A stretch of DNA of 64,000 nt from Ptiloglossa arizonensis (lineage: Eukaryota > Arthropoda > Insecta > Hymenoptera > Colletidae), in assembly GCF_051014685.1 (NCBI RefSeq), contig NW_027479735.1, positions 1 through 64,000 of the forward strand, given 5' to 3'. Below the pieces are notes generated by a model that did no database searches, had not been told where the DNA came from, and worked only from the letters and a program-made list of their open reading frames with translations. Of the stretch, positions 1 to 18,000 are shown in pieces. The translations under genes and the position numbers were made by a program. The stretch's first letter is position 1. Each line of letters starts with the position of its first letter.

Positions 1-3000
1 GTTCTATCGTATACGTTATACGGTTACTATACGAGTTATACGTTACACGTTATTCGTATACATTATACATCGGACTACGGTGTATACGTTGTACGTTATA
101 CGTTAGACTGCTTATACGTTATACGTCATAGGCTTACCGTTATCGTTATTCGTTAGGCGGCGTTTTTACACGTTAGACGTTATACGTTATACGTTATACC
201 GTTATACGTTAGAGCGTTAGACGTTATACGTTATACTTTATACGTTATAGTGGGGGCAGTATACGTTATACGGTTCTTACGTTATACATTGTACGAGTTA
301 TACGTTAGACGTTATAGCTCGCTATACGTTTATACCGTTATACGTATTACGTTATACGTGTTATACGTATACGTTATACGTGTATGCGTTATACGATCTA
401 CGTTTATGCGTTATATGTTATTAGCGATATACAGTTAGTACGTTATACGTTATTACGTTCTTAGCGTTATACCGTTACACGTTATTCGTATACCACTGTA
501 CTACGTTACACGTTATCGTAATACATTATACGTGATACGGTATACCGTGTACGTTTACGTTTACGTTATACCGGTTTATACGTTATACGTTATACGTTTA
601 TACGTTATACCTTATACGTTATACGGTTACAAGGTTATTCGTAATACTTTATACGGTGATTACGGTATATCGTTGTCTACGTTTACGTTATACGTTATAC
701 GTTATATCGTTATTACGTTATACGTTATACGGTTCTATATCGTTATACGTGTATTACGTTTATACTACGTTATATGTTATAACGTATCGTTATACGTTTC
801 TACGTTCTACGTTATAGCGTTATACGTTTACATGGTTAACGTTCTACGTTATACGTTGTACGTTACTTGTTTTACGTTTCTACCGTTATACGTTATACGT
901 TAGACGTTATACGTTACGGTTATCGTTATACGTTATACGTTATACGTTATACGAGTTTTATACGTTATACGTTATACGTTATATCGTCATAGGTATACGT
1001 TATACGTTATTTCGTTAGGGCGTTATACGTTATACGTTATACGTTATACGTAGTTCGTTATACGTTATACGTTATACGTTATACGTTATACTTACGTTAG
1101 TACTTATAGCGTTATAGTATACGTTATACGTTATACGTACTTATACGTTATACCGTTTTTACGTTATACGTTAGTACCGTTAGTACATTGTACGTTAGTA
1201 CGTTATAGACGTTATACCTTATACGTTATACGGTTTATAGCGTTATACGTTATGACGGTATTCGTTATACGTTATGGCGTTATGCGATTATACGTTATCG
1301 CTTATATGTTATATCGATATACGTTATACGTTTATACCGTTATACGGTTACACGTTATACGTTACACGGTTATTCGTAATACATTATCCGTGATACGGCG
1401 ATACGTTGTACGTTATACAGTTATACGTATAGCGTTATATACTGTCATACCAGGGTTGATACGTTTAGCGTAGTCGTTAGGCGTTATACGGTTATAGCGT
1501 TATATCGTTATACGTTAGTACGTTATACGGTATACGCATATACGTTATAGCAGTTATATGGTTATTACGATATAGACGTTATACGATATACGTTTATTAC
1601 GTTATTACGGTTTTTACCGTTATCTACGTTACACGTATTCGTAATACATTACTAGCGTTATAGTCGTTATACGTTATACGTTTCTACGTTATACCGTTAT
1701 ACGTTATACGTTACACGTTATAACGTTACATCGTTATACGTTTTTAACGATAATACGTTATTACTGTTATACGTTATACGTTATACGTTTATACGTTATC
1801 GTTGTACTACGTTTATACGTTATACGTCTATACGTTATACCGTTATAGCGTTGATACGGTTATACGTGATACGTGTATACGTGACATCGTTATATACGTT
1901 ATGTGCGTTGATACGGTTTTCGTTTATACGTTATGACGTTTATACGTATACGTTTTACGATATAAGTTTTACGTTTTACGTGTATACGCTATACGTTATA
2001 CGTTATACGTTACGTTAGTTTAACTATTTTTACGTTTTTTTATCGTTTTTTCAGTTACCGTTATACCGTTATACGTTATACGTTATACGTTATATCGTTA
2101 TACGTTTATACGTTATACGTTATACGTTTTATATGGTTATAGGGTTATACGTTATGACGTTACTACTTTATACAGTTATACCGTTACTCGTTATACGTTA
2201 TGCGTAGTATATGTTATACGTTTTTATACCGGTATACGTTATTCGTGATACAGTTATACGTTCTACGTTAATGACGTTATACGTTATACGTTATACGTTT
2301 TACGTTAATACGTTATACTTATACGTTATACGATATACGTTATACGTTCACTACGTTATACGTTTTACGTCATAGGTTATACGTTATACCGTTATTCGTT
2401 AGGCGTTAGCTTATACGTTATACGTTATACGTTATACGTTTAACGGTTTATACGGTATACGATATACCTTATGCATTATACAGTGATTACGGTATACGTT
2501 GTACGTTATACGTTACTCGTTATACGTTATAGCGTTATACGTATTCGTAATACATTATAGCGTGAGTACGGTATACGTTGTACGTTTATCTACGTTCGTA
2601 TGACGTTATACTTATACGTTAGACGTTATACGGTTTATAGCGTTTTATACGTTATACGTTTATAGCGTTTTACGTTATAACGTTATACGTTAGTACTGTT
2701 ACACGTTATACGTTATACGTTATACGTTTACAGTACATGTTATACGTCTACGTTATACGTTATACGTTACTTATACGTTACATACGTTATACCTTAGACG
2801 TTATACGTTGTATACGTTATACGTTATACGTTATTACGTATTCGTTATAGCGATATCTGTTATACCGTTATACGGTATACGTTTACGTTAGGACGTTATA
2901 CGTTTAGTACGTTACTACGTTTACAGATATACGGATGATAGCGTATTATTACGTTAACGTTATCGTCATAGGTTCATACGTTACACGTTATTCAGTTAGC

Positions 3001-6000
3001 GTTATTGCGTTATACAGTTATACGTTATACGTTATACTGTTATACGTTATACGTTATGCGTTATACGTTTTAACGAGTATTATACGTTATACGTTATACA
3101 CATTGGCATACCGTTTATACGTTAATACGTATACCTTAGACGTTTATACGTTATACGTTAGACGTTATACGTATACGATATCTACGTTAATACGTTATAC
3201 TTATACTTTACGTATACGTATTTATACGTTTGATGACGTTATACGTTAGACGTTAATACGTCATACGTTATACGTTTATTCTGTTCGTTAGGCGGTTTAC
3301 TACGTTATACGTTATACGTTATTACGTGATACGTTATACGGTATAGCGATATACGTTATGCGTTATATGTGTTATACGATAGACGTTTATACGTTATACG
3401 AGTTATACGTTTTACGATTATCTATTCGGTCTTTACTGTTATATGCCGTTATTCGTTTATACGTTATAACGTTATACGTTATACCGTTATAGCGTTATAC
3501 GTTATTCTCGTTATACGTTTATACGTTATAGACTTATAACTTATACGTTATACGTTATACGTATATACGTTATACGTTATACCGTTATACGTTATACGTA
3601 TACGTTATACGTTATACGTTACTTCATTATACCGTTTTATTTTTACACGTTACTACGTGATACGTTATACGGTTATACGTCTTACGTTATACGTTATGCG
3701 TTATACGTTATACTGTATACGTTATACGTTATACGTTATCATTGTACGTTATACGTTATTCGTTATCACTTATACGTATCACGTTATACGTTATACGTTA
3801 TACGGTATACGTTGTACGTTACGTACGTTATACGTGTTATACTTTATACGTTATACGTTATACGTTATACGTTATTCCCGTTTAACGTTATACGTTATAC
3901 GTTATACGTTATAGGTTATACGTTATACGTTTAGGTTATACGTTATACGTTTATACGTTATACTTTATACGTTGTTTAATCGTATACGTTTATACGTTAG
4001 TACGTTTATAAGTTTATACGTTATACGTTATACGTTATACTGTATTACGGTATAACGTTTTTACGATATACGTTATAAAACGTTATTACGTTCTAGCGTA
4101 TACGTTTTTACGTTTACACGTTATACGTTACACGTTATACGTTACACGTTATTCGTAATACATTATACGTGATACGTATACGTTATACGCTATACGTTAT
4201 ACGGTGTACGATATACGTTATGCTTTTACGTTATTCGTGATACATTATACGTTATACGTTACTACGTTATACGTTATACGTTATACGTTATACGTTATGC
4301 GTTATACGTTTTTACGTTATACGTTTATACGTTATAACGTTATACGTTATACGTTATATCGTTATACGTTAAACGTTATACGTTATCACGTTATATACGT
4401 TATACGTTATTACGTTATACGTTATACGTTTATACGTTATACGTTTATACAGTTATACGTTATACGTTATACGTTAGATACGTTATACGTTATTACGTTA
4501 TACGTTATACGTATACGTTTAGACGTTATACGTTTATACCTTATACTTTATAAACGTTATACGTTATACGTTATACGTTATACGTTATACGTTATACGTT
4601 ATACGTTATACTACGTTTATACGATATACGAGATACTTATACGTTATACGTTATACCGATATACGTTATACGTTATACGTTATACGTTAAACGCTTATAC
4701 GTTATACGTTATAACGTATACGCATACGTTATACGTTATACGTTATACGTTATACGTTATACTAGTTATACGTTTCTACTTTTATACGTTATACGTCATA
4801 GGTTATACGTTATACGTTATTCGTTAGGGGCGTTATACGTTATACGTATACGTTTATACGTTATACTATTACGATATACGTTATATATACTAGTTATACG
4901 TTCTACGTTATACTTTTACTCACGTTATACTTACACGTTATACGTTACACGTTTATTCGTATTACATTATACGCTGATACGGTATACGTTATACGCTATA
5001 CGTTAATACGGTATACGATATACGTTATGCGTTTTACGTATTCGTGATACGTTTATTACGTTATACGTTATACGTTACTACGATATACGTGATACGTTAT
5101 ACGTTATACTTATACGTCATAGGGTTATACGTTATACGTCATTCGTTAGGCGTTATACGTTAATACGTTTACTACGTTATAGCGTTATACTTTACGTTAT
5201 AGCCGTTATACGGTATACGATATACGTTATGCGTTATATGTTATAAGTTATACGTTATACGTTATACGTTATACGTAATACGTTATACGTTATACGTTAT
5301 ACGATATACGTTGATACGTTATACGTTATACGTTATACGTCATAAGTTATCACGTTATACGTTATTCGTTAGCGCGTTATACGTTATACGTTATACGTTT
5401 ATACGTTATACATTCATGTTTATACGTTCTACGTTATACGTTATACGTTACTATACGTTATACGTTATACGTTATACGTTTATACGTTAGTACTTTATAC
5501 GTTATACGTTTCTACTCGATATACGTTATACGTTATACGTTATACGTTAATACGTTAGACGTTATACGTTATACGTTTATACGTTAGTACGATATACGTG
5601 ATACGTTATCCGTTATACTTATACGTCATAGGGTCATACGTTACACGTTATTCGTTAGGCGTTATGCGTTATACGTTATACGTTATACGTATACGTTATA
5701 CGTTATACGTTATACTTATGCGCTTATACGTTTTACGTTATACGTTATTCGTTATACATTGTACCGTTTATACGTTATACGTTATACCTTATACGTTATA
5801 CTTATACGTTATACTTTATACGGTATACCGGTACGAATATACTTAATTACGTTATACGTTATACGTTATACGATATAGCGTTATACGTTATACGTTATAC
5901 GTTATATCGTCATAGGTTATACGTTTATACGTTATTCGTTAGGCGTTATACTGTTATACGTTTTACGTTATCGTTATACGTTTATGCGGTATACGATATA

Positions 6001-9000
6001 CTTATGCGTTATATATATACGATATACGTTATACGTTATACGTTATACGTTATACGTTATACGTCATACGTTATACGTGTTGCGTTATACGTTATACGTT
6101 ATACGTTATACGTTATACGTTATACGTTTACACTTTATATCACGTTATACGTTATACGTTACCTTATACGTTATACTTATACGTTACGTTAGTACGTTAT
6201 ACGTTATCGTATACGTTATACTTATACGTTATACTTATACTTTATACGTTATACGTTATACGTTATACTTATATACGTTATACGTCTATACGTTATAACG
6301 TTATGCTTTATACGTTATACGTTATACGTTATACGTTATACGTTATACTTTGTACGTTAGTACGTTATACGTTATACATTATACGTTAGTACGTTATACC
6401 GTTCTAATACGTTTATACGGTATACGTTTATACGTTATACAGTTATACTTATACTTTATAACGTGTTACTTTATACGTTTATACGTTATACGTTATACGT
6501 TTAAACGTTACGTTAACGTTATACGTTATAGGTTATACGTTATACGTTAGTTATCGGTTTATACGTTATACGTTAACTTTACTTTATACGTTATACCGTT
6601 ATACGGTTTATACGTTATACGTTATATTGTTTATACGTTTATACGTTATACGTTATACGTTATACGTTATACGTTTTACGATATACGTTATTAATACTTA
6701 TACGTTCGACACGTTATACGTTTTACGTTACACCGTTAGTACGTTACACGTTTTACGTTACACAGTTATTCGTAATACATTGATACGTGATACGGTATAC
6801 GTTTATACGCTATACGTTATACGGTGTACGATAATACGTTATGCGTTTTACTTATTCGTGATACATTATACGTATTACGTTATACGTTATACGTTATACT
6901 TAGTATCGTTATACGTTATGCGTTATACGTTTTACGTTATACGTTATACGTTTACGTTATACGTTATACGTTACGTTATACGTTAATATCGTTATACGTT
7001 TATACGTTATACGTTATACGTTCTACGTTATCACGTTATAACGTTATACGTTATACGTTAGTACGGTTATACGTTATACGTTATAACGTTATACGTTATA
7101 TCGTTATACGTTATACGTTATACGTTATACGTTTACGAACGTTATACGTTTATACCTTATACTTAGTATACGTTATACTTTATACGTTATTACGTTATAC
7201 TTTATACGTTATACGTTATACTTATAACGTAACGATATACGTTACTTATACGTTAACGTTATACGATATACGTATAATACGTATAAGTACGTTATACGTT
7301 CTAAACGTTATACGTTTAGTAACGTTATACGTTATACGCTATACTTATACGATATACGTTATACGTTATACGTGTATAACGTTATACGTATACGTTATAC
7401 GTCATAGAGAGGTTATACGTTTATACGTTATTCGTTAGGCGTTATACGTTATACGTTATACGTTATATACTTTATACGTATTACGATATACGTTATAAAT
7501 CGTTTATACGTTCTACGTTTATACGTTTTACGTTTACACGTTATACGTTACACGTATTACGTTACACGTTCTTCGTACATACATTGATACGTGATACGGT
7601 ATACGTTATACGCGTATACGTTATAGCGGTGTACGATATACGTTATGCGGTTTTACGTTATACGTTATACGTTATACGTTATACGTCATAGGGTTAATAC
7701 GTTATACGTCATTCGGTAGGAGCGTTATACGTTATACGTTATACCTATAGCGATATACGTGATACGTTATACGTTATACGTTATAACGTCATAGGTTATC
7801 TTATACGTCATTCGTTAGGCGTTATACGTTATACGTTTATACTTATACTTTTACGTTATTCTTTATACGTATACGATATACGTTATGCGTTATAGTGTAT
7901 AAGTATCGTTATACGTTATACGTTACACTTAGTACGTAATACGTTTAGTACGTTATACGTTATACGATATACGTGATTACGTATACGTTAACGTTATACG
8001 TCATAAGTTTATACGTTATACGTTATTCGTTAGGCTTTATACGTTATACGTTATACGTTATACGTAGTATTACGTTATACGTTAGTACGGGTATACGATA
8101 TACGTTATGCGTTATATGTTATACGTTATATGTTTATACGTTATACGTCATAGGTTATACGTTATACGTTACTTCGTTAGGGCGTTATAACGTATACGTT
8201 ATACGTTATAGCGTTTATACGTTAGTACGGGTATCACGATTATACGTTATGCGTTATACGTTTTACGTTATTCGTTTTAACGGTTATACCGTTATACAGT
8301 ATGCGTTATACACGTTTTACGTTTTCGTTATACGTTATACGTTTACATTATACGTTATACGTTATACGTTATACGTTATACGTAATACGTTATACGTATA
8401 CGTTATACGATATACGTGATACGTTATACGTTATACGTAATACGTTATACGTTATACGTTATACGATATACGTGATACGTTATACGTTATACGTTATACG
8501 CCATAGGTTATACGTATACGTTATTCGTTATGCGTTACACGTTTATATACTAATACGTATACTTATACGTTTATACGGTATACGATATACGTTATGCGTT
8601 TTACGTTATTCGTGATACGTTATTACGTTATACGTTATACGATATACGTTATACGTTATACGTTAATACGTTATATACGTAATACGTTATACGTTATACG
8701 GTATACGTTCTATACGTTATACGTTATACGTTATACGTTATACGTTATACGTTATACGTTATACGTTAATACGTTATGCGTTACATGTTATACTTCTACG
8801 TTATACGTTATACGTTATACTTATATGTTATTTCGTTCTACGTTATACGTTATACTTATACGTTATACGTTTATACGTTGTACGTTATAAGTTACTACGT
8901 ATACGTTATACGTTATATGTTATACGTTTATTCGTAATACATTATACGTGATACGGTATACGTTGTACGCCATTCTGCGTTATACGTTATACGTTATACG

Positions 9001-12000
9001 TTATACGTTATATACGTATACGTTATACGTTTACGTTATTACGTTATACGTAATACGTTATACGTTATACATTATATCGTTTTACGTTATACTTATACGT
9101 TATACGGTATACGTATATACGTTATGCGTTATATGTTATACGATATACGTTATACGTTATACGGTTTATACGTTATACGTTATACGTATTACATTATACG
9201 TTATACGTTATACGTTATACGTTATGCGGTATACGATATTCGTTTATGCGTTTATATGTTATACGATATACGTTATAAGCGTTATACGTTATACGTTATA
9301 CGTAATACGTTAGTACGTTATACGGTATACGTTATAGCGTTATACGTTATACGTTTATACGTATACGTTTATACGTTATACTTTATACGTTTATACGTTA
9401 TGCGTTACATGTTACTCTACGTTATACGTTATACGTTATATGTTATACGTTCTACGTTATACGTTATACGTTATACTGTATACGTTATACGTTGTACGTT
9501 ATAAGTTATACGTTATACGTATACGTTATACGTTATTACGTATACTTATACGTTTTATACGTTATAAATACGTTATACGTTCTACGTTATACGTTTTTAC
9601 GTTACACGTTTTCTATTACGTTACACGTTATATCGTTACACGTATTCGTAATAACATTATACGTGATACGGTATACGTTATACGCTATACTTATACGGTG
9701 TACGATATACGTTTATGCGTTTTACGTTATTCGTGATACATTATACGTTATACGTTATTCGTTATACGTTATATACGTTATAGCGTTATACGTTATGCGT
9801 TATACGTTTTACGTTATAACTTATACGTTATAGTTACGTTATACGTTATACGTTATACGTTATCTTAAACGTTATACTTTATACGTTTATACGTTATACG
9901 TTATACGTTATACGTTATACGTTATACGTTATACGTTATACGTTATACGTTATACGTTATACTGTATACGTTAATACGTTATACGTTATACGTTATACGT
10001 TATACTTATACGTTAGACTTTATACGTTATAGACCTTATACTTTATACGTTATACGTTTATACGTTATACGTTATATCGTTAAACGTTATATACGTTAGT
10101 ACGTTAGTACGGTATACGATATACGTAATACGTTATACTTATACGTTATACGATATACGTTATACTGTTATACGTTTATACGTTAAAACGTTATACGTTA
10201 TAACGTTATACGTTATACGCTATACGTATACGTATACGTATACGTTATATCGTTTATACGTTTATTACGTTATACGTTATACTACGTCATAGTGTTATCT
10301 ACGTTATTACTTATTTCGTTAGGCGTTATACGTTATACGTTATAACGTTATCATACGTTATACGTATTACGATATACGTTATAAAATTACGTTATACGTT
10401 CTACGTTATACGTTTTACGTTACACGTTATACTGCTTACACGTTATACGTTACACGTTATTCGTAATACATTATACGTGATACGGGTATACGTTATACGC
10501 TATACGTTATACGGGTGTACGATATACGTTATGCGTTTTACGTTATACTTTATACGTTATACGTTATACGTTATATCGGTATACGATATACGTTATGCGT
10601 TTTACGTTATTCGTGATACGTTATACGTTATACGTTATTACGTTATACGTTATACGTTTTATACGTTATATGTAGATACGTATATACGGATATACGTTAT
10701 CGATATACCGTGATACTTATAACGTTATACGTTATACGTCATAGGGTTATACGTTATACGTCATTCGTTAGGCGTTATACGTTATACGTTATACGTTATA
10801 CGTTATAACGTTTATACGTTATACGGTATACGATATACGTTATGCGTTATATGTTTAAAGTTATACGTTAGTACGTTATACGTTATACGTAATACGTTAT
10901 ACGTTAAATACGTATACGATATACGTGATACCGTTATACGTTATACGTTATACGTCATAAGTTTATACTGTTATACGTTATTCGTTAGGGGCGTTATACG
11001 TTATACGTTATACGTTATACGTTATACGTTATTACGTTAACGGTATACGATATACCGTTATGCGTTATATGTTATACGTTATACGTTATATACGTTATAC
11101 GTCATAGGTTATACGTTTATTACGTTATTCTGTTAGGCCGTTATACGTTATACGTTATACGTTATACGTTATACGTTATACGGTATACGATATACTTATG
11201 CGTTATACGTTTTACGTTATATCGTTTTACGTTATACGTGATACGTTATGCTTATACGTTTTACGTTATTCGTTATACGTTTATAACGTTATACATTATA
11301 CGTATACTATATACGTGATACGTTATACGTAAGTAACTTTATACGTTATACGTTATACGATATACGTGATACGTTTATACGTTATACCGTAATACGTTAT
11401 ACGTTTATACGTTATAACGATGATACGTGATACGTTAGTACGTTATTACGTTATACCCATTAGGTTATACGGTATACGTTTTCGTTATGCGTTACACGTT
11501 ATACGTTATACGTTTATACGTTTATACGTTATATCGGTATACGATATACGTTATGCGTTTTACGTTTTCGTGATAACGTTATACGTTATACGTTTATATC
11601 GATATACGTTATCTCGTTATACGTTATACGTTATACGTAATACGTTAGTACGTTATCACGGTATACTTATACGTTATACGTATACGTTTATACCTTTAAC
11701 GTTATACGTATACGTTATACGTTATGACGTTATAACGTTATGGCGTTACATGTTATACGTTCTACGTTATACGTTATATCGTTATAGTGTTATACGTTCT
11801 ACGTTATACGTTATACGTTATACGTTATACGTTATACGTTGTACGTTATAGAGTTATACGTTTAGACGTTATACGTTCTATGTTATACGTTATCTCGTAA
11901 TACATTATACGTGATACGGTATACGTTGTACGTCATACGTTATACGTTATACGTTATACGATATACGTTATACGTTATACGTTATACGGTTATACTTATA

Positions 12001-15000
12001 CTTATACTGTTATACGTAATACGTTATACGTTATACATTAAACGTTATACGTTTATACGTTATACGTTATACGTTATACGGTGAAGTACGATAAATATAC
12101 GTTATGCGTTATAAGTGTTATACTGATATACGTTATACGTTATACGTTATACGTTATACGTTATACGTTATACATTATACGTTATACGTTATACGTTAGA
12201 TCGTTATGCGGTATACATACTACGTATGCGTTATATGTTTATACGATATACGTTATACGTTATACATTATACGTTATATCGTAATACGTTATACGTTATA
12301 CGTATAGTCGTTATACGTTAGTACGTTTATACCGTTATACGTTATACGTTATACGTTATACGTTATACGTTGATACGTTATGCGTTACATGTCTATCGTT
12401 CTACGTTATATAGTTCGTATACGTTATATGTAAACGTTCTACGTTAGACGTTATACGTTATACGTTATACGTTATACGTTGTACCGTATAAGTTATACGT
12501 TATAACGTTAGACGTATACTTATCGTTATACGTTATACGTTATACGTTATACGTTATACGTTATAGCGTTATACGTTATACGTTAGACGTTATAGCGTTA
12601 TACGTTATACGTTATACGTATACCGTTATACGTTATACGTTAGTACGTTATACGTATACTTTTATACGTTATACTATCGTATACGTATACGATATACGGT
12701 ATACCGAATATACGTTATTCGTTTACGTTTATTCGTGATACCGTTATACGTTATACGTAATACCGTTATACGTTATACGTTATACTTAATACGTTATACG
12801 TTATACGTTATACGATTATACGTTATACGTTATACGTTATACGTTATACGTCCATAGGTTATACGTTATACGTTTATTCGTTAAGGCGGTTATCGTTATA
12901 TCGTTATACGTTATACGTTATACGTTTATACGTTATACGGTATACGATATACGTTATGGCATTATACGTGATACGGGTATACGTTGTACGTTATACGTTA
13001 TACGTTATACGTTATACGTTATACGTTATTCGTAATACATTATACGTGATACGGTATAACGTTGTACGTTATACGTTATACGTTATACGTTATACGTTAT
13101 ACGTTATACGTTATACATTACATGTTATATCGTTCTACGTTATACGTTTATTACGTATACTATACGTTATACGTTTTACGTTTATAACGTTATACGTTAT
13201 ACGTTATATCGTTAAACGTTATACGTTACGATATACGTTAGACGTTATACGTTATACGTTATACGATTAGACGTTATACGTTATCGTATACGTTATCATA
13301 CGTGATACGTTATACGTTATACGTATACGTCATAGGTCATGACGTTACACGTTATTCGTTTAGGCGTTATGCGTTATACGTTATACGTTATACGTTATAC
13401 GTTATACGTTTATACGTTATGCGTTATACGTTTTACGTTATACGTTATACGTTATACATTGTACGTTATACGTTATAGCGTTATACCTTATACGTTTATA
13501 CGTTTTAACGTTATACGTTATACGTTAGTACGTCTAGGGTCATACGTACACGTATACGTATACGATATACGTTATACGTTATACGTTATACGTTATACGT
13601 CATAGGTTATACGTTATACTTATTCGTTAGCGTTATACGTTATACGTTATACGTATACGTTATACGTTATACGGTATACGATAGTACGTTATGCGTTATA
13701 TGTTATACGGATATACGTTATACTTATAGCGTTTTATACGTTTATAACGTTTATACGTCATACGTTATACGTTATGCGTTATACGAGTTATACGTTATAC
13801 GGTATACGTTATACGTTATACGTTATACGTTATACTTTATACGTTATACGTTATACCTTATACGTTATACGTTATACGTTATCGTTATACGTTATACGTA
13901 TTCGTTAAACGTTATTACGTTTATACGTTATACGTTATACATTATACGTTATACGTTATACTTATACGTTATAACGTTTATACGTCATACGTTTATACGT
14001 TATGCGTTAGTACGTTTACTTACGTTAACGCTATACGTTATACGTTATCCATTGTACGTTATCTACGTTATCGTATACCTTATACGTTATACGTTATACG
14101 TTATACGTTATACGGTATACGTTATACGTTATACGTTAGTACGTTATACGTTATACGTTATACATTATAACGTTATACGTTATACGTTATACGTTATACT
14201 TATACGTCCCATACGTTTATACGTTTATGCGTTTATACGTTATCCGTGTTATACGTTAACGTTATACGTTTATACATTGTACTTATACGTTATACGTTAT
14301 ACCTATACTTATACGTTGATACGTTATACTTTATACGTTATAACGGTTATACGTTATACGTTATACGTTATACGTTATACGTTATACGTATTACGATATA
14401 CGTTATAAATACGCTTATACGTTCTACGTTATACGTTTTACGTTTACACGTTATACTTTACACGTTATACGTTACACGTTATTCGTAATACATTATACGT
14501 GATACGGTATAACGTTATACCTATAACGTTTAATCGGTGTACTGATATGCGTATGGCGTTTTACGTTATAACGTTATACGTTATTTACGTTATACGTATA
14601 AGTATACGATATACGTTATGTCGTTTTTACGTTATTCGTGATACGTTAGTACGTTATACTTTATTATCGTTTCTACGTTATACGGTAATCGTTATTGTAA
14701 TACGTTATACGTTATACGTTTATAACGATTACGTGATACGTTATACGTTATACGTTATACGTCATAGGTTTATACCGTTATACGTCATTCGTTAGGCGTT
14801 ATACGTTAATACGTTATACGTTATAATACGTTATACGTTATACGTATACGGTATACGATATACGTTATTGCGTTATATGTTATAAGTTATACGTTATACG
14901 TTATACGTTATACGTAATACGTTATACGTTAATAACGTTATACGATATACGTGATACGTTATACGTATTACGTTATACGTCATAAGTTATACGTTATACG

Positions 15001-18000
15001 TTATTCGTTAGGCGTTATACGTTATACGTTTATACGTTATACGTTATACATTACATGTTATACGTTCTAACTTATACGTTATCGTTATACTTTATACGTT
15101 ATACGTTATAACGTTATACGTATACTTATACGTTATACGTTATACGTTTATACGATATACGTTATACGTTATACGTTATACGTTATACGTTAGACGTTTT
15201 ACGTTATAACGTTATACGTTATACGATGATACGCTGATACGTATACGTTATACGTTATACGTCATAGGTCATTACGTTACACGTTATTCGTTAGGGCGTT
15301 ATGCGTTATACGTTAAACGTTATAGGGTAGGTCGTTATACGTTATACGTTATACGGTATGCGTTTATACGTTTTTATCGTTATACGGTTATACGTTATAC
15401 ATTGTACGTTATACGTTATACGTTATACCTTATACGTTATACGTTATTACGTTATACGTTATACGGTATACGATATACGAGTAGACACGTTATACGTTAT
15501 ACGTTATACGATATACGTATATACGTTATACGTTATACGTTATACGTCATAGGTCTAGTACGTTATACGTTATTCGTTAGGCGTATACGTTTATACGTTC
15601 ATACGTGATTAATCGTTATACGTTATACGGTATACGATATACGTTTATGCGTTTATATGTTATACGATATATACGTTATACGTTATACGTTATACGTTAT
15701 ACGTCTAGTAAACTCAGTACGTTATACGTTATAGCGTTATACGTTATACGTTATACGTTATTACGTTATACGTTATACGGTTAGTACGTTTACGTTATAC
15801 GTTATACGTAACGGTATACGATATACGTTATGCGTTATATGTTATAAGTTATACGTTATACGTTATACGTTATACGTATACGTTATACGTGTATACGTTT
15901 ATTACGATATACCGTGATTACTTTATAACGTTATACGTTATACGTCATAAGTTATACGTTATAGTTACGTTATTCGTTAGCGTTATAGCGTTTAACGTTA
16001 TACGTCGTTATACGTATACGGTATACGATATACGTTATGCGTTATATGTTTATACGTTATACAGTTATACGTTATAACGTCATAGGTTATACGTTATACG
16101 TTATTCGTTAGGCGTTATACGTTATACGTATACTACGTTTACGTTATACGTTATACGGTATACGATATACGTTATGCGTTATAGCCTCTTACCGTTATTC
16201 GTTTTACGTTATACGTTATACGTTATGCGTTATACGTTTTACAGTTATTCGTTATACGTTATACGTTATACATTATACGTTATACGTTATACGTTATACG
16301 TTATACGTAATACGTTATACGTTATACGTTAGTAGCGAGATATACGTGATACGTTATACGTTATACGTAATACGTTATACGTTATACGTTATACGATATA
16401 CGTGGATACGTTTACGTTATACGTTATACGTTATACGCCATAGGTTATAACGTTATACGTTATTCGTTATGCGTTACACGTTAACACGTTATACGTTATA
16501 CGTATAACGTTTATACGTATACGGATATACTTTATAGCGTTTCTTACGTTATTCGTGATACGTTATACGTTTATACGTTATACGTTATACGTTATACGTT
16601 ATACGTAATACGTTATACGTATAGCGTTATACGATATACGTGAGTACGTTTATACGTTATACGTTATACGTCATAGGTTATACGTTATACGTTATTACGT
16701 TAAGGCGTTATACGTTATACGTTATACGTTATACGTTATACGTATACTTTATACGGTATACGATAGTACGTTTATGTGTTATATGTTATACGTTAGTACT
16801 GTTAACGTTATAACGTTATACGTAATACGTTTTCGTTATACGTTATACGTTATACGCGTTTATAGCGTTATACGTTATACGTTATACGTTATATAACGTT
16901 ATACGTTATACGTTATACGTTAAACGTAACGTTATAACGATTATACTTATACGTTATACGTTATACGTTATACGTTTATGACGTTATACGTTAGACGTTA
17001 TACGTTTATACGTTATAACGTTATACGTATACGTTATACGTTATACGTCATCATACGTTATACGTTATACGTTATACGTTATACGTTTTATACGTATACG
17101 ATATACGTTATGCGTTATATGTTTATACGTTATACGCTATACCGTTATATGTTATACGTTATACGGGTATACGATATACGTTATACGTTTACGTTATTCG
17201 AGATAGCTGTTATACGTTATACGTTATACGTTATAGCGTCATAGGGTTATACGTTATACGTTATTCGTTATTGCGTTATACGTTATTCGTTATACGTATG
17301 CAGTTATATGTTATACGATATACGTTATACGTTATACGTTATACGTTATACGTTATACGGTATAGCGATATACGTTATGCGTTTACGTTATTCGTGATAC
17401 GTTATACGTTATACGTTATACGTTATACGTTATACGTTATACGTAATACGTTATACGTTATACGTTATACGTTATACGTTATACGTTATACGTTTATACG
17501 ATATACGTGATACGTTATACGTTATAGCGTTATACGTTCATAGGTTATACGTTTACAACGTTATTCGTTAGGCGTTATACGTTATACGTTATAACGTTTA
17601 TACGTTATACGTTATACGTTTACGTTATACCTTTATACGTTATACGTTATACGTTATACGTATAACGGTATACGATATTACGTTATGCGTTATACGTTAT
17701 AACGTATACGTATACGTTATACGTTTATACGTTATACGTTATAACGTTATACGTTATACGGTATACATATACGTTATGCGTTCTACGTTATTCGTGATAC
17801 GTTATACTTATACGTTATACGTTATACGTCATAGGTTATACGTTTATACGTTATACGTTATACATTATACGCTATACGTATACTGTATAACGTTATACGT
17901 TATAACGTTATACGTTACACGTTATTCGTAATACATTATACGTGATACGGTATACGTTGTACGTTATAGCGTTACTAACGTTATACGTTTACGTTATACG

